Source: Ruminococcus sp. UBA3800 (GTDB lineage Bacteria; Bacillota; Clostridia; Oscillospirales; Ruminococcaceae). From it: a stretch of DNA of 39,332 bases. The stretch is taken from NCBI GenBank assembly GCA_002368715.1, contig DFEO01000123.1, positions 1-39,332 on the forward strand. Reading direction: 5' to 3'. The position numbers and the translations under genes are program-made. The notes below the pieces were generated by a model. The model had not been told where the DNA came from. It saw nothing but the letters and a program-made list of their open reading frames with translations, and ran no database searches. Below, one piece after another: positions 14,601 to 23,794 of this stretch (positions are counted from its first letter, which is position 1; the number at the start of each line of letters is the position of its first letter).

Positions 14601-17106
14601 CGCCGCTGTCCTCCTCGCTGATATCACTATCTGCCTGAGCCTTTCCGGCCTTTTTGGGGTCGTCACCGCTTTCGGCTTTCTTTGTCTTCTTTGCGCCGGC
14701 AGGAACCAGCTCCCTGCGCTGCCTGAAGTCATAGACCATATAAATGATGAACGTTACCGTTCCTGTGCCTGTCATAAGAAGCCCCAGCCCCGAACCGTTT
14801 GTTTTGTAGGTGAACTTGATCTCACACTCGCCCTTGGGGCAAAGCACCGCCATAAAGCCGTAGGTCACCTTTTCGATATCGACCTCCTTGCCGTTTACGG
14901 TAGCTGTCCAGCCCTCGTCATAGGGCACCGAGAAGAACATAAGGTTCTCTCTTTCAAGGTCAGCCTTTGCGGTAAAGCCATGGGTGTCATACTCGAAGGA
15001 TGTGCAGGCGGAGTTTCTTCTGTCAAGACAGTTCTTGTAATACTCGTTCTCGCTCATATCCTTCTGCTCAAAGCTCTTATGCTCGAGTATGCCGCCGTAT
15101 TTCATTGCCTGCTGATCGTCAAGGACGAGAGCCTTCATAAAGATATTCGGTCTCTGGTCGGTGTTCATCTTCTGAACATCGGCATCAAAGGTGAAATAGT
15201 CATAGGTAAAGCCCATAGGAACATAATACCTGTTCTCGTAAATGTTGAAGCCGTTCTGGGTGTCAACATACTTGAAGCCCTTTAACTGCGAAAGTGTCTG
15301 CGGCTTCGATACCTTCACCTTACCGTTTCTCTGGTCCTCGGGAAGCTCATTGAAATAATACTTCACCGAGAACAGGCTGCGCAGAGGATAGAGCTTCGGC
15401 TCCATTCTCGAAGCAACGTCACGGGTCTGACCGATAGTGGTATAAAAGTCCATTATCGAGGTGTTTACAACGCTGTGGAAGCATCTCATGGAGGACAGCC
15501 CCCAGAACATACACCAGTTGTCAACGCTCTCGGAGGTATCTATACGATAGAAATTGTTGCTGTCAACATAGTATTCGGAATTGTTTTCGAGCTTTTTCAT
15601 ATCCAGATTGTCGCTGCCGTGGATAGCCCTGTTTATATAGTCGGTGTTGTCATTTCCCTGAGTAACTCCGTATATCACCGATGATGTCATACAGATAACA
15701 CAGGCTCCCGTTGTCATTGCAACGGCCACCTTCATATAGTCAAGCTTCTGCTTTGCAACATAGTAGATAAGAACGCCCAGCGCCACCGTCATTATGATAG
15801 TCACGATCGCCTGAATGTAGTAAAGCTCGATATAGCCGGGCACCTTGCCGTAAACGGTCTTGCCGTCCTCGACCTTGGGCAGCATACCCACCCCGATAAA
15901 GAACGCTGCCACAACAGCACAGGGGATAAAGCCTTTTTTCAGATCGTCCTTGTTGTCTGTAAGAACTACCGCTGTCATCATACACATAATGAGTATGGGC
16001 ATATAATACCATCTTGCATAGTAGGAGGAGTTGAACAGGACGAATGATGAATTGAGGATAGGCACACAGGCCATAACGCCGAAAACGACGATAGCTTTTG
16101 TTGCCCAGTTTTTCCACTTCTTTGTTCTCATATAGGCTATGACACCGCACATGGAGAACATTGGCAGATAGCCTGCCAGCGAAGCCCAGCGGGCTCTGTC
16201 GGCATTTAGGATATTTATCCTTGCCGGCATATCTGAAAGCATGAAGAACGCCTGGATTATCCTGGGTATCCTTACGTTCTCGCCGTAGAATACAAGGTCT
16301 AGACCGTAGAGCCTCTCGTTTACACGGTAGTTGTTGAACACGTCGATGACCGCAGGCAGCAGGATAAAGCCCGATATAAGGCCGCCCACAACAGCTTCAA
16401 AGATAAGAAGACCGAACTTCTTCATATCGATCCTGAAGCTTTCATCGGTGCAGCGGATGAAGAAATAGATAACAAGGAACACGGCCTCGCAGACAAAGAA
16501 GAAATAGCTGATAGTTGCGCAAAGAGCCACTGTAAGGGCAAAGATCCCTTTCTTGTTCTCGTTGACAAGCTTTTCAAATGCCAGCAGCAGCAGCGGGAAA
16601 AACGCTGTTACATCGTGGAAATGGTTGAAGAACACATTATAAGTCTGGAAGCCCGAGAACGCATAGAGCAGCGCACCGATAGCGCAGGCGTTGACGTTGT
16701 CCGAGAAATATCTGATATAGGCATAAGCCGAGCAGGCAGCGACAGCTGTTTTAAGGCAGAGCAGCCACGGCAGCAGATAAGGCACAGCAGCCGACGGGAA
16801 GAGAGTAGTCAGCCAGAAAAACGGTGAGCCCAGCAGATAGAACGCATAGGAGCCCACAAACCCTGTACCGAGGTCTGTTCCCCAATCCCATGCCATATTA
16901 CCTGATCTCACGGCATCGTGGGCGTGCTGATAGAACATCACCTGCTGAGAATTGAAGTCGCCGTAGTAAAGGAATATACCCTTATTTACGATTAGTGACG
17001 GAATGAACGATAAGCTCATACCCAAAAAGGCAGCGATGAACAGAAACTTATACATCTCACGTTTTTTCTGTCCTGCATCGAGTCCTTGCTGTTTAAAAAA
17101 ACTCAT
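14587..17106 (-). CDS. YfhO family membrane glycosyltransferase
   Basis: 839-residue polytopic membrane protein of the YfhO (GT-C-like) family. It has about a dozen hydrophobic helices in the first 470 residues, including the early loop YYGDFNSQQVMFYQHAHDAVRSG. A large extracytoplasmic C-terminal domain follows (about 480-780, ending VPYDEGWTATVNGKEVDIEKV and FTYKTNGSGLGL), then a last helix and a charged Lys/Asp/Glu-rich tail. Characterised relatives transfer sugars from lipid carriers to wall polymers such as lipoteichoic acid at the outer face of the membrane; the acceptor here is unknown. It has its own promoter, overlaps the NUDIX gene by 14 bp, and starts at ATG 17106 with AAGGAAGG ahead. 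Confidence 0.9.
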   Translation of the reverse strand: MSFFKQQGLDAGQKKREMYKFLFIAAFLGMSLSFIPSLIVNKGIFLYYGDFNSQQVMFYQHAHDAVRSGNMAWDWGTDLGTGFVGSYAFYLLGSPFFWLTTLFPSAAVPYLLPWLLCLKTAVAACSAYAYIRYFSDNVNACAIGALLYAFSGFQTYNVFFNHFHDVTAFFPLLLLAFEKLVNENKKGIFALTVALCATISYFFFVCEAVFLVIYFFIRCTDESFRIDMKKFGLLIFEAVVGGLISGFILLPAVIDVFNNYRVNERLYGLDLVFYGENVRIPRIIQAFFMLSDMPARINILNADRARWASLAGYLPMFSMCGVIAYMRTKKWKNWATKAIVVFGVMACVPILNSSFVLFNSSYYARWYYMPILIMCMMTAVVLTDNKDDLKKGFIPCAVVAAFFIGVGMLPKVEDGKTVYGKVPGYIELYYIQAIVTIIMTVALGVLIYYVAKQKLDYMKVAVAMTTGACVICMTSSVIYGVTQGNDNTDYINRAIHGSDNLDMKKLENNSEYYVDSNNFYRIDTSESVDNWCMFWGLSSMRCFHSVVNTSIMDFYTTIGQTRDVASRMEPKLYPLRSLFSVKYYFNELPEDQRNGKVKVSKPQTLSQLKGFKYVDTQNGFNIYENRYYVPMGFTYDYFTFDADVQKMNTDQRPNIFMKALVLDDQQAMKYGGILEHKSFEQKDMSENEYYKNCLDRRNSACTSFEYDTHGFTAKADLERENLMFFSVPYDEGWTATVNGKEVDIEKVTYGFMAVLCPKGECEIKFTYKTNGSGLGLLMTGTGTVTFIIYMVYDFRQRRELVPAGAKKTKKAESGDDPKKAGKAQADSDISEEDSGDVSE

Positions 17107-17157
17107 TTCAAACCTTCCTTATCCTTATAATCAAGGTGTATATAAACACACAAAGAT

Positions 17158-17186
17158 ATTATAGCACAATCCCATCCGTTTTTCAA
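17158..17186 (-). promoter_or_regulatory. Sigma-A promoter of the YfhO gene
   Basis: On the minus strand TTGAAA (17186-17181), 17 bp spacer, TATAAT (17163-17158), about 50 bp before the start codon. Confidence 0.8.
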
Positions 17187-17199
17187 GACTTTTGACAAA

Positions 17200-17660
17200 A
17201 TCTTTGGCAGGGGCGAGCCCCTGCACCACCTCCCCCACCCCTTATAAATTGTACCAACTCACAACTTACCCCCTGCCCTCCCCGGAGGGGAGGGGGGTGC
17301 TCGCCGCACGGCTAATGCCCCTACCCCGCCCGGTTTCGTGCGAACTAATAGTACCTCGCCGCCCTCCCCGGAGGGGAGGGGGTAAGTCTCGTCGGAACTT
17401 TTCACTCGCACACTGCGTGAACCTTGGGAGATAGCTGAAATGTCCGTTACACAGCTTAGTCGTTAAATCCGCCAGGGGCAAAGCCGTGCGGCGAGCACCA
17501 CTGCGTGAACCATGGGAAATGGAGTAATGGCACGTTTTACAACAAACCTTAGCCCCGAGCCAAACAAAGCTTTGATCTCGCACAAGCTGTGGGCGAGGGA
17601 TTTGGGTCCAGGCGTACACGCCTGGCAGGTGCACGCACCTGCCGGCGAGCACTTGACGGG
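17200..17660. repeat. Repeat-rich intergenic spacer, no convincing gene
   Basis: Contains a GCAGGGGC / GCCCCTGC hairpin (17207-17224). CCCTCCCCGGAGGGGAGGG occurs twice (17276-17294, 17362-17380), and CACTGCGTGAACC twice (17410-17422, 17499-17511). GCCGTGCGGCGAGCAC appears in both orientations (17297-17312 minus, 17483-17498 plus). Two tandem hairpins end the region (17608-17642). Open frames here follow the GC-rich repeats and lack ribosome binding sites. Confidence 0.7.
17608..17642. repeat. Tandem twin hairpins
   Basis: CCAGGCGT-AC-ACGCCTGG directly followed by GCAGGTGC-AC-GCACCTGC. Both have 8 bp arms and a two-base AC loop, and they share one G at 17625. No T-run follows, so this is not a standard terminator. 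Confidence 0.75.
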
Positions 17661-17681
17661 GACGATATAATGTGGTATAAT
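17653..17681 (+). promoter_or_regulatory. Sigma-A promoter of the GT2 gene
   Basis: TTGACG at 17653-17658, 17 bp spacer, TATAAT at 17676-17681. A second TATAAT at 17666 has no suitably spaced -35. Confidence 0.82.
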
Positions 17682-17733
17682 GTGACCAGGTATAGCATAT
17701 GTTGAGTTTTTATGACAAAAAGGGGGTGCAGGC

Positions 17734-18624
17734 TTGGGACTGAAAATAGGCGGCTATGAGCTGCCTGAATACAGCGTGATGATGTCGGTGTACGACCAGG
17801 AGCTCCCCGAAAACCTCAACGAGAGCCTGGAGTCGATGCTTATGCAAAGCTATCCGCCGTCAGATTTCGTTCTTGTGTGCGACGGCAAGCTGACGAATGA
17901 GCTTAATATAATCGCTAAATCCTTTCAGGATGAATATAAAACTATCTTTCGCATAATCCAGATAAACGAAAACGTCGGTGTGGGCAAAGCCTATAATATA
18001 GGTATCGAAGCCTGCAAATGCGACTATATAGTCAAAATGGACTCGGATGATATCTCGATGACCAACAGGTGTCTTAAACAAATGGCACTGTTCGCTATAC
18101 AGCCCGAGCTCGATATAGTGGGCACCTTTGTCGAGGAATTCAACAGCGAGACAGGCGAGACCGTAAGCGTTAAAAAGGTGCCTGTGCTCCACGATGATAT
18201 AGTCGAGTTTGCCAAAAGGCGCAACCCTTTCAACCGCCAGACCGTGGCGATAAGAAAACAAAAGGCTGTCAGCATTGGCGGATACAGCGACCTCAAGCTC
18301 TGCGAGGACTATGAGTTCTCGGCAAGGATGATAAGAAACGGCGCAAAATGTCAGAACATCCCCGAGGTGCTGGTGAGGTACAGGATAAACGAAAACACCG
18401 TTGACGTGAGAAAGAGCAGCAAGCATACAAAGGCCTTTATCAAGGTCAGGTGGATGATCTTCCGTGCAGGCGACACCAGCTTCAGGGACTTTCTGATACC
18501 ATGTATGACGCAGATAGCCCTGTTCATCCTGCCAAGGCGCTTTACCGCATGGTTTTACCGCAGGTTCCTGCGTCACTCCGACGAGAAAAGGACCGCAAAG
18601 ACAAAAAAGAACAAACACAAATAA
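17734..18624 (+). CDS. Glycosyltransferase family 2
   Basis: 296-residue GT-A-fold enzyme. N-terminal YSVMMSVYDQELPENLNESLESMLMQS is the nucleotide-sugar-binding beta strand and loop; VCDGK, NVGVGKAYNIGIEAC and the KMDSDDIS DxD-type motif (about residue 104) bind the UDP- or other NDP-sugar and metal. GGYSDLKLCEDYEFSARM is the usual acceptor-side segment. Family members add sugars to cell-surface polysaccharides; specificity cannot be read here. The C-terminal 50 residues are basic with a hydrophobic stretch (FLIPCMTQIALFILP) that may contact the membrane. TTG start, GGGGGTG 7 nt ahead. It stands alone between its own promoter and a strong terminator. Confidence 0.93.
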   Translation: MGLKIGGYELPEYSVMMSVYDQELPENLNESLESMLMQSYPPSDFVLVCDGKLTNELNIIAKSFQDEYKTIFRIIQINENVGVGKAYNIGIEACKCDYIVKMDSDDISMTNRCLKQMALFAIQPELDIVGTFVEEFNSETGETVSVKKVPVLHDDIVEFAKRRNPFNRQTVAIRKQKAVSIGGYSDLKLCEDYEFSARMIRNGAKCQNIPEVLVRYRINENTVDVRKSSKHTKAFIKVRWMIFRAGDTSFRDFLIPCMTQIALFILPRRFTAWFYRRFLRHSDEKRTAKTKKNKHK

Positions 18625-18666
18625 ACACCGATATGTTTCCCCGGCGGAAAGCATATCGGTGTTTTT
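18624..18666 (+). terminator. Terminator of GT2 gene
   Basis: AACACCGATATG / CATATCGGTGTT stem extended by TTTCC / GGAAA across a one-base bulge, loop CCGGC, then a T-run that begins inside the right arm. It overlaps the stop codon. Confidence 0.92.
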
Positions 18667-18695
18667 GTCATTTATAAGACCTTCTGCATAATATG

Positions 18696-19175
18696 TCACA
18701 GGTCAACATGAGCGCAGAAGATGCCTGCATCGGTTATGTCGATATAGGCATAGCAGGCAGGCTTGAAATCTCTCGGGCAGCCTGCGCTCCCCGGGTTCAG
18801 GATATGCACCCCGTCCCTGAATTCATAATTTCTGCAATGAGTGTGACCGTAAAGGGCTATCTGTGCGCCGATAGCCTTTGCGTGCTCGAAAAGCTTGTCG
18901 GTGGTATATTTGACCGCCCATTTATGGCCGTGGGTGAAAAAGATCTTCACACCCGAGGGCGTGACAAAAATGTCGTTGTTCGGCGTCATAGACGCAAAGT
19001 CGCAGTTGCCGCTGACATGGAGCACCTTTTTGTCGAGATAATGGGTACTGAGCTTTTCAAGGTCACGCTCGCCGTCGCCAAGGAAGATGAACAGATCAGC
19101 ATTGCCGTTTCGCTTGAACACCTTGTGCATAGCGGAATAGTTTCCGTGGGTATCTGAAAAAACAACGATCCTCAA
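18696..19175 (-). CDS. YfcE/MJ0936-type metallophosphoesterase
   Basis: 159-residue phosphodiesterase. All metal-binding motifs of the calcineurin-like superfamily are present: FSDTHGN at the N terminus, GDGERD, SGNCD, THGH and GHTH. The size and LNPGSAGCPR segment match the YfcE/YsnB group, cytoplasmic enzymes with phosphodiesterase activity on small or artificial substrates and unclear natural targets. The TTG at 19175 is preferred because AGGGAGGG lies 7 nt ahead of it; the ATG at 19196 has no ribosome site and adds seven residues that are only the read-through of that site. Divergent from the three small genes to the right. Confidence 0.9.
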   Translation of the reverse strand: MRIVVFSDTHGNYSAMHKVFKRNGNADLFIFLGDGERDLEKLSTHYLDKKVLHVSGNCDFASMTPNNDIFVTPSGVKIFFTHGHKWAVKYTTDKLFEHAKAIGAQIALYGHTHCRNYEFRDGVHILNPGSAGCPRDFKPACYAYIDITDAGIFCAHVDL

Positions 19176-19286
19176 GGCGGCTCCCTCCCTTTGCATTCAT
19201 TGCGCACAGCGCAGTAAGGCTCTGAATAATTAAGATAATAATATCATAAATATTTATAGATACTATTGAGAAAAGGAGAATTTTTT

Positions 19287-19547
19287 ATGAGCAAAGTTCT
19301 GCAAGGCTCACTCAGCAATAAACAGTCCGACAAGCTTTTCGGCTATGCCGCAAAAAAACTCGGCTCCGACCCGCAGACCCTGAAGCGGGAGTTTCAAAAC
19401 GGCAGATATGACAGAGCGATGTCGTCCTTGTCAAAAGGCGATGCCGAAAAGCTGAGGCGTGCCCTTGCCGACCCTGAGATGACGGCAAAGGTGCTTTCCT
19501 CTCCGCAGGCACAGGCAATAATGAAAAAGCTTTCGGGCGAAAAATAG
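19287..19547 (+). CDS. Small protein of unknown function (trio gene 1)
   Basis: 86-residue protein, not recognised. It is predicted all-helical and charged, with LFGYAAKKLGSDPQTLKREFQNGRYDRAMSSL and a repeated pattern of Ala/Lys-rich helices ending in MKKLSGEK; no signal peptide, membrane segment or metal motif. Start at ATG 19287 with AAAAGGAG 8 nt ahead. It heads three consecutive small genes (next start 36 bp downstream), divergent from the phosphoesterase. The segment LSKGDAEKLRRALADPEMTAKVLSSPQAQ is Ala/Leu rich without heptads. Codon use is like the neighbours, so it appears native. Function cannot be inferred. Confidence 0.8.
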   Translation: MSKVLQGSLSNKQSDKLFGYAAKKLGSDPQTLKREFQNGRYDRAMSSLSKGDAEKLRRALADPEMTAKVLSSPQAQAIMKKLSGEK

Positions 19548-19583
19548 GCAGGCAGGATCTTTACGGAAAGGCGGTGTGCGTGA

Positions 19584-19946
19584 GTGGATGACCTTATGAG
19601 CAAGCTGCAAAGCGTTCTCAGCGATGAGGAGAGCATGAAGCAGGTAAGGGAGCTCGCAGATATGCTCTCGGGCGGCAGCACAGAGCACAAAACCGAGGCT
19701 GCGCCGTCAGACAATGCCGCAGCACCCGCTGTTGACCCTATGATGCTGCTGAAGATACAGTCGATAATGGCGCAGGCATCAAAGCCCGACAAGAACATCG
19801 ACCTGCTGATGGCGCTGAGACCTCTCCTGAAGGACGAAAACAAACAAAAGCTTGACCGCATAGTCAAGCTTTTCAGGCTGGTCTCGCTCTATCCTGCGAT
19901 AAAGGAGAGCGGTATCCTGGGAGGTGATCTGCTTGGCATCCTCTGA
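19584..19946 (+). CDS. Small protein of unknown function (trio gene 2)
   Basis: 120-residue protein from GTG 19584 (an ATG at 19596 is possible) with AAGGCGG about 9 nt ahead. It has an N-terminal helix (DLMSKLQSVLSDEESMKQVRELADMLS), a disordered Ala/Pro/Thr linker, then a Leu-rich helical half (MMLLKIQSIMAQ...LLMALRPLLKDENKQKLDRIVKLFRLVSL) and the hydrophobic end GILGGDLLGIL. Its last codons contain the GGGAGGTGAT ribosome binding site of trio gene 3, which overlaps it by 14 bp, so the two are translationally coupled and probably act together. No family recognised. Confidence 0.8.
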   Translation: MDDLMSKLQSVLSDEESMKQVRELADMLSGGSTEHKTEAAPSDNAAAPAVDPMMLLKIQSIMAQASKPDKNIDLLMALRPLLKDENKQKLDRIVKLFRLVSLYPAIKESGILGGDLLGIL

Positions 19947-20214
19947 GGAGTTCCGTTCTATGCAGGAGGAGGCGCTAAGGCGAGTGCGTGAGATGCAGAG
20001 GCGCTCCCGTGATTATGTGGGGGGTCAGGCTCAAAGCTCCGGCCAGAGCGCAGACCCCGTGTCAAGGCTCTTGTCCTCGCTCGGCGTTCAGGGTGCTGTC
20101 GGGCCGCTCGGGATAGATGAGGAAAAAGCGCTCGTCGCTCTTCTCATCTACATATTATACAAGCAGGGCGCAGACATAAAGCTGCTGCTGGCGCTTGGCT
20201 ATCTTCTTCTCTAG
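19933..20214 (+). CDS. Small protein with hydrophobic C-terminal hairpin (trio gene 3)
   Basis: 93-residue protein from TTG 19933 (GGGAGGTGAT ahead; the upstream GTG 19924 lies inside that site). A charged amphipathic helix (SEEFRSMQEEALRRVREMQRRSRD) is followed by a flexible Gly/Gln/Ser linker, then EEKALVALLIYILYKQGADIKLLLALGYLLL. The last part is two short hydrophobic helices split by QGADIK, suggesting membrane association. It ends 4 bp from the convergent spoVAC stop with no terminator between. I recall similar hydrophobic ends in small clostridial proteins but cannot name a family. Function unknown. Confidence 0.78.
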   Translation: MASSEEFRSMQEEALRRVREMQRRSRDYVGGQAQSSGQSADPVSRLLSSLGVQGAVGPLGIDEEKALVALLIYILYKQGADIKLLLALGYLLL

Positions 20215-20218
20215 TTTT

Positions 20219-20665
20219 TCAGCGCAGGAAGAGATAGTAGATCAGCCCGTAAATAAAGCTTGCCAGAGTTCCGTAAAGGATGACAGGGCCGCTGATTATA
20301 AAGATCTTGGCGCCGAGTCCCGTTATAAAGCCCTCGGTCTTGAATTCAAGTGCAGGGGCGCAGACAGAGTTTGCAAAGCCTGTTATGGGGACAAGCGTTC
20401 CTGCGCCTGCGTGCTTGGCTATCTTTGGATATATGCCGAGCCCTGTGAGCAGGGCGGACAGAAACACAAGTATGACCGAGGTGAGCGTGGCGCTGCTTTC
20501 CTCGCTCAGCTCTGCCAGCGAGAGCATATCGAAAAGCCCCTGACCCAGCACACAGATAAGACCTCCGAAAACAAAGGCTTTGGGTGCGTTTATCCACCAT
20601 TTCGAGCCTTCGGCTGCACTGTCACACAGTTCGGAGTATTGTTTTTTTGTCATATCAAGTTCCAT
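20219..20665 (-). CDS. spoVAC: Stage V sporulation protein AC (SpoVAC)
   Basis: 148-residue membrane protein of the SpoVA family, needed in spore formers for moving dipicolinic acid into the forespore. Family signatures are clear: AFVFGGLICVLGQ, LTSVILVFLSALLTGLGIYPKIAKHAGAGTLVPITGFANSV, APALEFKTEGFITGLGAKIFIISGPVILYG. Four to five membrane helices. Start ATG 20665 is fixed by GAGGAGG 5 nt ahead; a longer frame to 20785 has no such site. The gene usually sits in spoVAC-AD-AE; here spoVAD and spoVAE are not adjacent on either side. It may be a relic, or its partners may lie elsewhere. Confidence 0.9.
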   Translation of the reverse strand: MELDMTKKQYSELCDSAAEGSKWWINAPKAFVFGGLICVLGQGLFDMLSLAELSEESSATLTSVILVFLSALLTGLGIYPKIAKHAGAGTLVPITGFANSVCAPALEFKTEGFITGLGAKIFIISGPVILYGTLASFIYGLIYYLFLR

Positions 20666-20826
20666 AAGATCCTCCTCTGTTTTTGGATATGCTGCTGCTA
20701 GTATGCCCGCAATGAGGGATGTTATTCTTAAAAAAGCTGCGGCTTTGGTTAAAATGTTTATATTTCTTAATGTAATTTTGTTCAATGTAAACGATTAGCG
20801 AGTTGCAAATTTGTTAAAATAGTATC

Positions 20827-20855
20827 TTGAAAATATGGACGAAATTATGTATGAT
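20827..20855 (+). promoter_or_regulatory. Sigma-A promoter of the 20948 lipoprotein gene
   Basis: TTGAAA at 20827-20832, 17 bp spacer, TATGAT at 20850-20855. The leader is about 85 nt. Confidence 0.78.
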
Positions 20856-20947
20856 AATAGTTGAGGTAATACTGTCGTGAGAGGCGTGTTACATCTGAGA
20901 TTGTTATCGCAGAGTGCGATATGTATTGTTTTTAGGAGGTTATAACA

Positions 20948-21841
20948 ATGAAGATCAAAAAGTTCGCCGCTGCGCTTTGCGCAATGGCAATGACAACAGC
21001 AATGTTCACAGCCTGCGGAGATTCCGATTCTTCTTCCAAGAGCGAGGCTTCTTCCAAGAAGGCGGAGACCACAACTACCACAACAGCAGCAGAAGTGTCC
21101 GCAGTTGCATCCGAGGCAGACACATCTGCAGCAGCAGCTCCTGCTGATGGCGAGCCTTATTATGATGAGGTAACAGGACTTGAGTGCCAGACCCCTTCCG
21201 GCGACTACACACCAGTTACCGAGTTTAAGGGCTATGATGCGTTCCTTATGTTTGCTGACTACAACTGGATGTGGTCAAACTTTGCCGGCCAGGGCTATCC
21301 CGAGGAGAACAGAGCTGACGGAGCATACGGCGTTGATGCTGATATTACCGGCGACGGTGAGTACACAGTTGCTATCAACGTTGATTCTATTGCTGCAAAC
21401 GACGCTGTTTTGAATTCACCCAACCCTCAGATCATTCTTGACGGTGACTATGTTCTTCCTGCTCAGGGCGCTGTTGTATTCTGCATAGATATCACAGGTA
21501 TCTGCGATGGTACAACAAACTTTGAGGGCGAAGCACTGGAAAAGAACCAGCTTACTGACGGCGAGAATCCCGGAATTGATAAGAATGTTAAGGGTAAGTA
21601 CACCGGTCAGGATGTTAAGGTAGAGCTCACCTCTATCAAGATCGACGGCGAGGAATTCCCCTTCGATGCAAGCAAGATCGTTTATGGCAACATCGAGGAT
21701 GCCAATAACTGTTACAGGATCGAGATCTACAACGACTATGGTCTTACCTGCGAGGACCCCGGTATTGATACCGACGCTCTCATGTTTGCAAAGAGCCTTG
21801 AGTGTACCTTCACTATCGAAGGCCTGACCAAGGAAGGCTGA
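20948..21841 (+). CDS. Secreted lipoprotein of unknown function
   Basis: 297-residue predicted lipoprotein: basic N terminus, Ala/Met hydrophobic core, lipobox FTAC with Cys at about 23. A Ser/Thr/Ala-rich linker (24-68) is followed by a roughly 220-residue acidic, beta-rich domain. This domain has aromatic clusters (MFADYNWMWSNFAGQGY) and segments GDGEYTVAINVDS, AVVFCIDITGIC and VELTSIKIDGEEFPFD that recall carbohydrate-binding beta-sandwiches (resemblance only). AGGAGG precedes the ATG. It is monocistronic, with its own promoter and terminator. Linker composition is like that of the lipoprotein at 5975. A role in binding plant polysaccharide or oligosaccharide at the surface is a guess from the aromatic patches. 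Confidence 0.87.
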   Translation: MKIKKFAAALCAMAMTTAMFTACGDSDSSSKSEASSKKAETTTTTTAAEVSAVASEADTSAAAAPADGEPYYDEVTGLECQTPSGDYTPVTEFKGYDAFLMFADYNWMWSNFAGQGYPEENRADGAYGVDADITGDGEYTVAINVDSIAANDAVLNSPNPQIILDGDYVLPAQGAVVFCIDITGICDGTTNFEGEALEKNQLTDGENPGIDKNVKGKYTGQDVKVELTSIKIDGEEFPFDASKIVYGNIEDANNCYRIEIYNDYGLTCEDPGIDTDALMFAKSLECTFTIEGLTKEG

Positions 21842-21873
21842 TCTTAGCACAAGTGATATAGCTTAAATTGATC

Positions 21874-21909
21874 GACACTTCTGTCAAATGCGGCAGAAGT
21901 GTCTTTTTT
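21874..21909 (+). terminator. Terminator of 20948 lipoprotein gene
   Basis: 12 bp stem GACACTTCTGTC / GGCAGAAGTGTC (one G-T pair) and six T. Stem shared with the terminator at 13875. Confidence 0.92.
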
Positions 21910-21950
21910 GTGCCATTTTGCGCTGCTGCCGCAGCGGTCAGGCATAGCGC

Positions 21951-21986
21951 AAAAAAAGACCCGAAAGCTTTTTGCTTCCGGGTCTT
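21951..21986 (-). terminator. Terminator of pckA
   Basis: AAGACCCGAAAGC / GCTTCCGGGTCTT arms (21956-21968, 21974-21986, one mismatch) around five bases, followed on the minus strand by a T-run (A-run at 21951-21957). Confidence 0.9.
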
Positions 21987-22000
21987 AGCTTTATAAATTA

Positions 22001-23599
<1,599 letters not shown>

Positions 23600-23694
23600 A
23601 ATGTCTTCCTCCTTACGATTTGTCAGCTGCGGCCTTTAAGACATCAGGCCGTGCTGGTTTTCAGAGTTATTTTTCAAAAACTCTCACAAATACT

Positions 23695-23722
23695 ATTATA
23701 CCATAACTGGTCACAAAGTCAA
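23695..23722 (-). promoter_or_regulatory. Sigma-A promoter of pckA
   Basis: Minus strand TTGACT (23722-23717), 16 bp spacer, TATAAT (23700-23695). The leader is about 90 nt. Confidence 0.82.
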
Positions 23723-23794
23723 GGCTTTTAAACGAATATAGTTAAAAAGTTAACATTCCCGACGCCGTGTGCGGTCCTTTTCAGGCCGTGCTTA

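Noticed and set aside
17192..17652. Open frames in both directions across the GC-rich spacer
   Set aside because: They exist because the repeats are GC-rich and lack stops; Pro/Arg-rich products, no ribosome sites.
17200..17660. Possible CRISPR array from repeated 13-19 bp sequences
   Set aside because: The repeats are only in pairs, irregularly spaced and partly inverted; no cas genes in the window.
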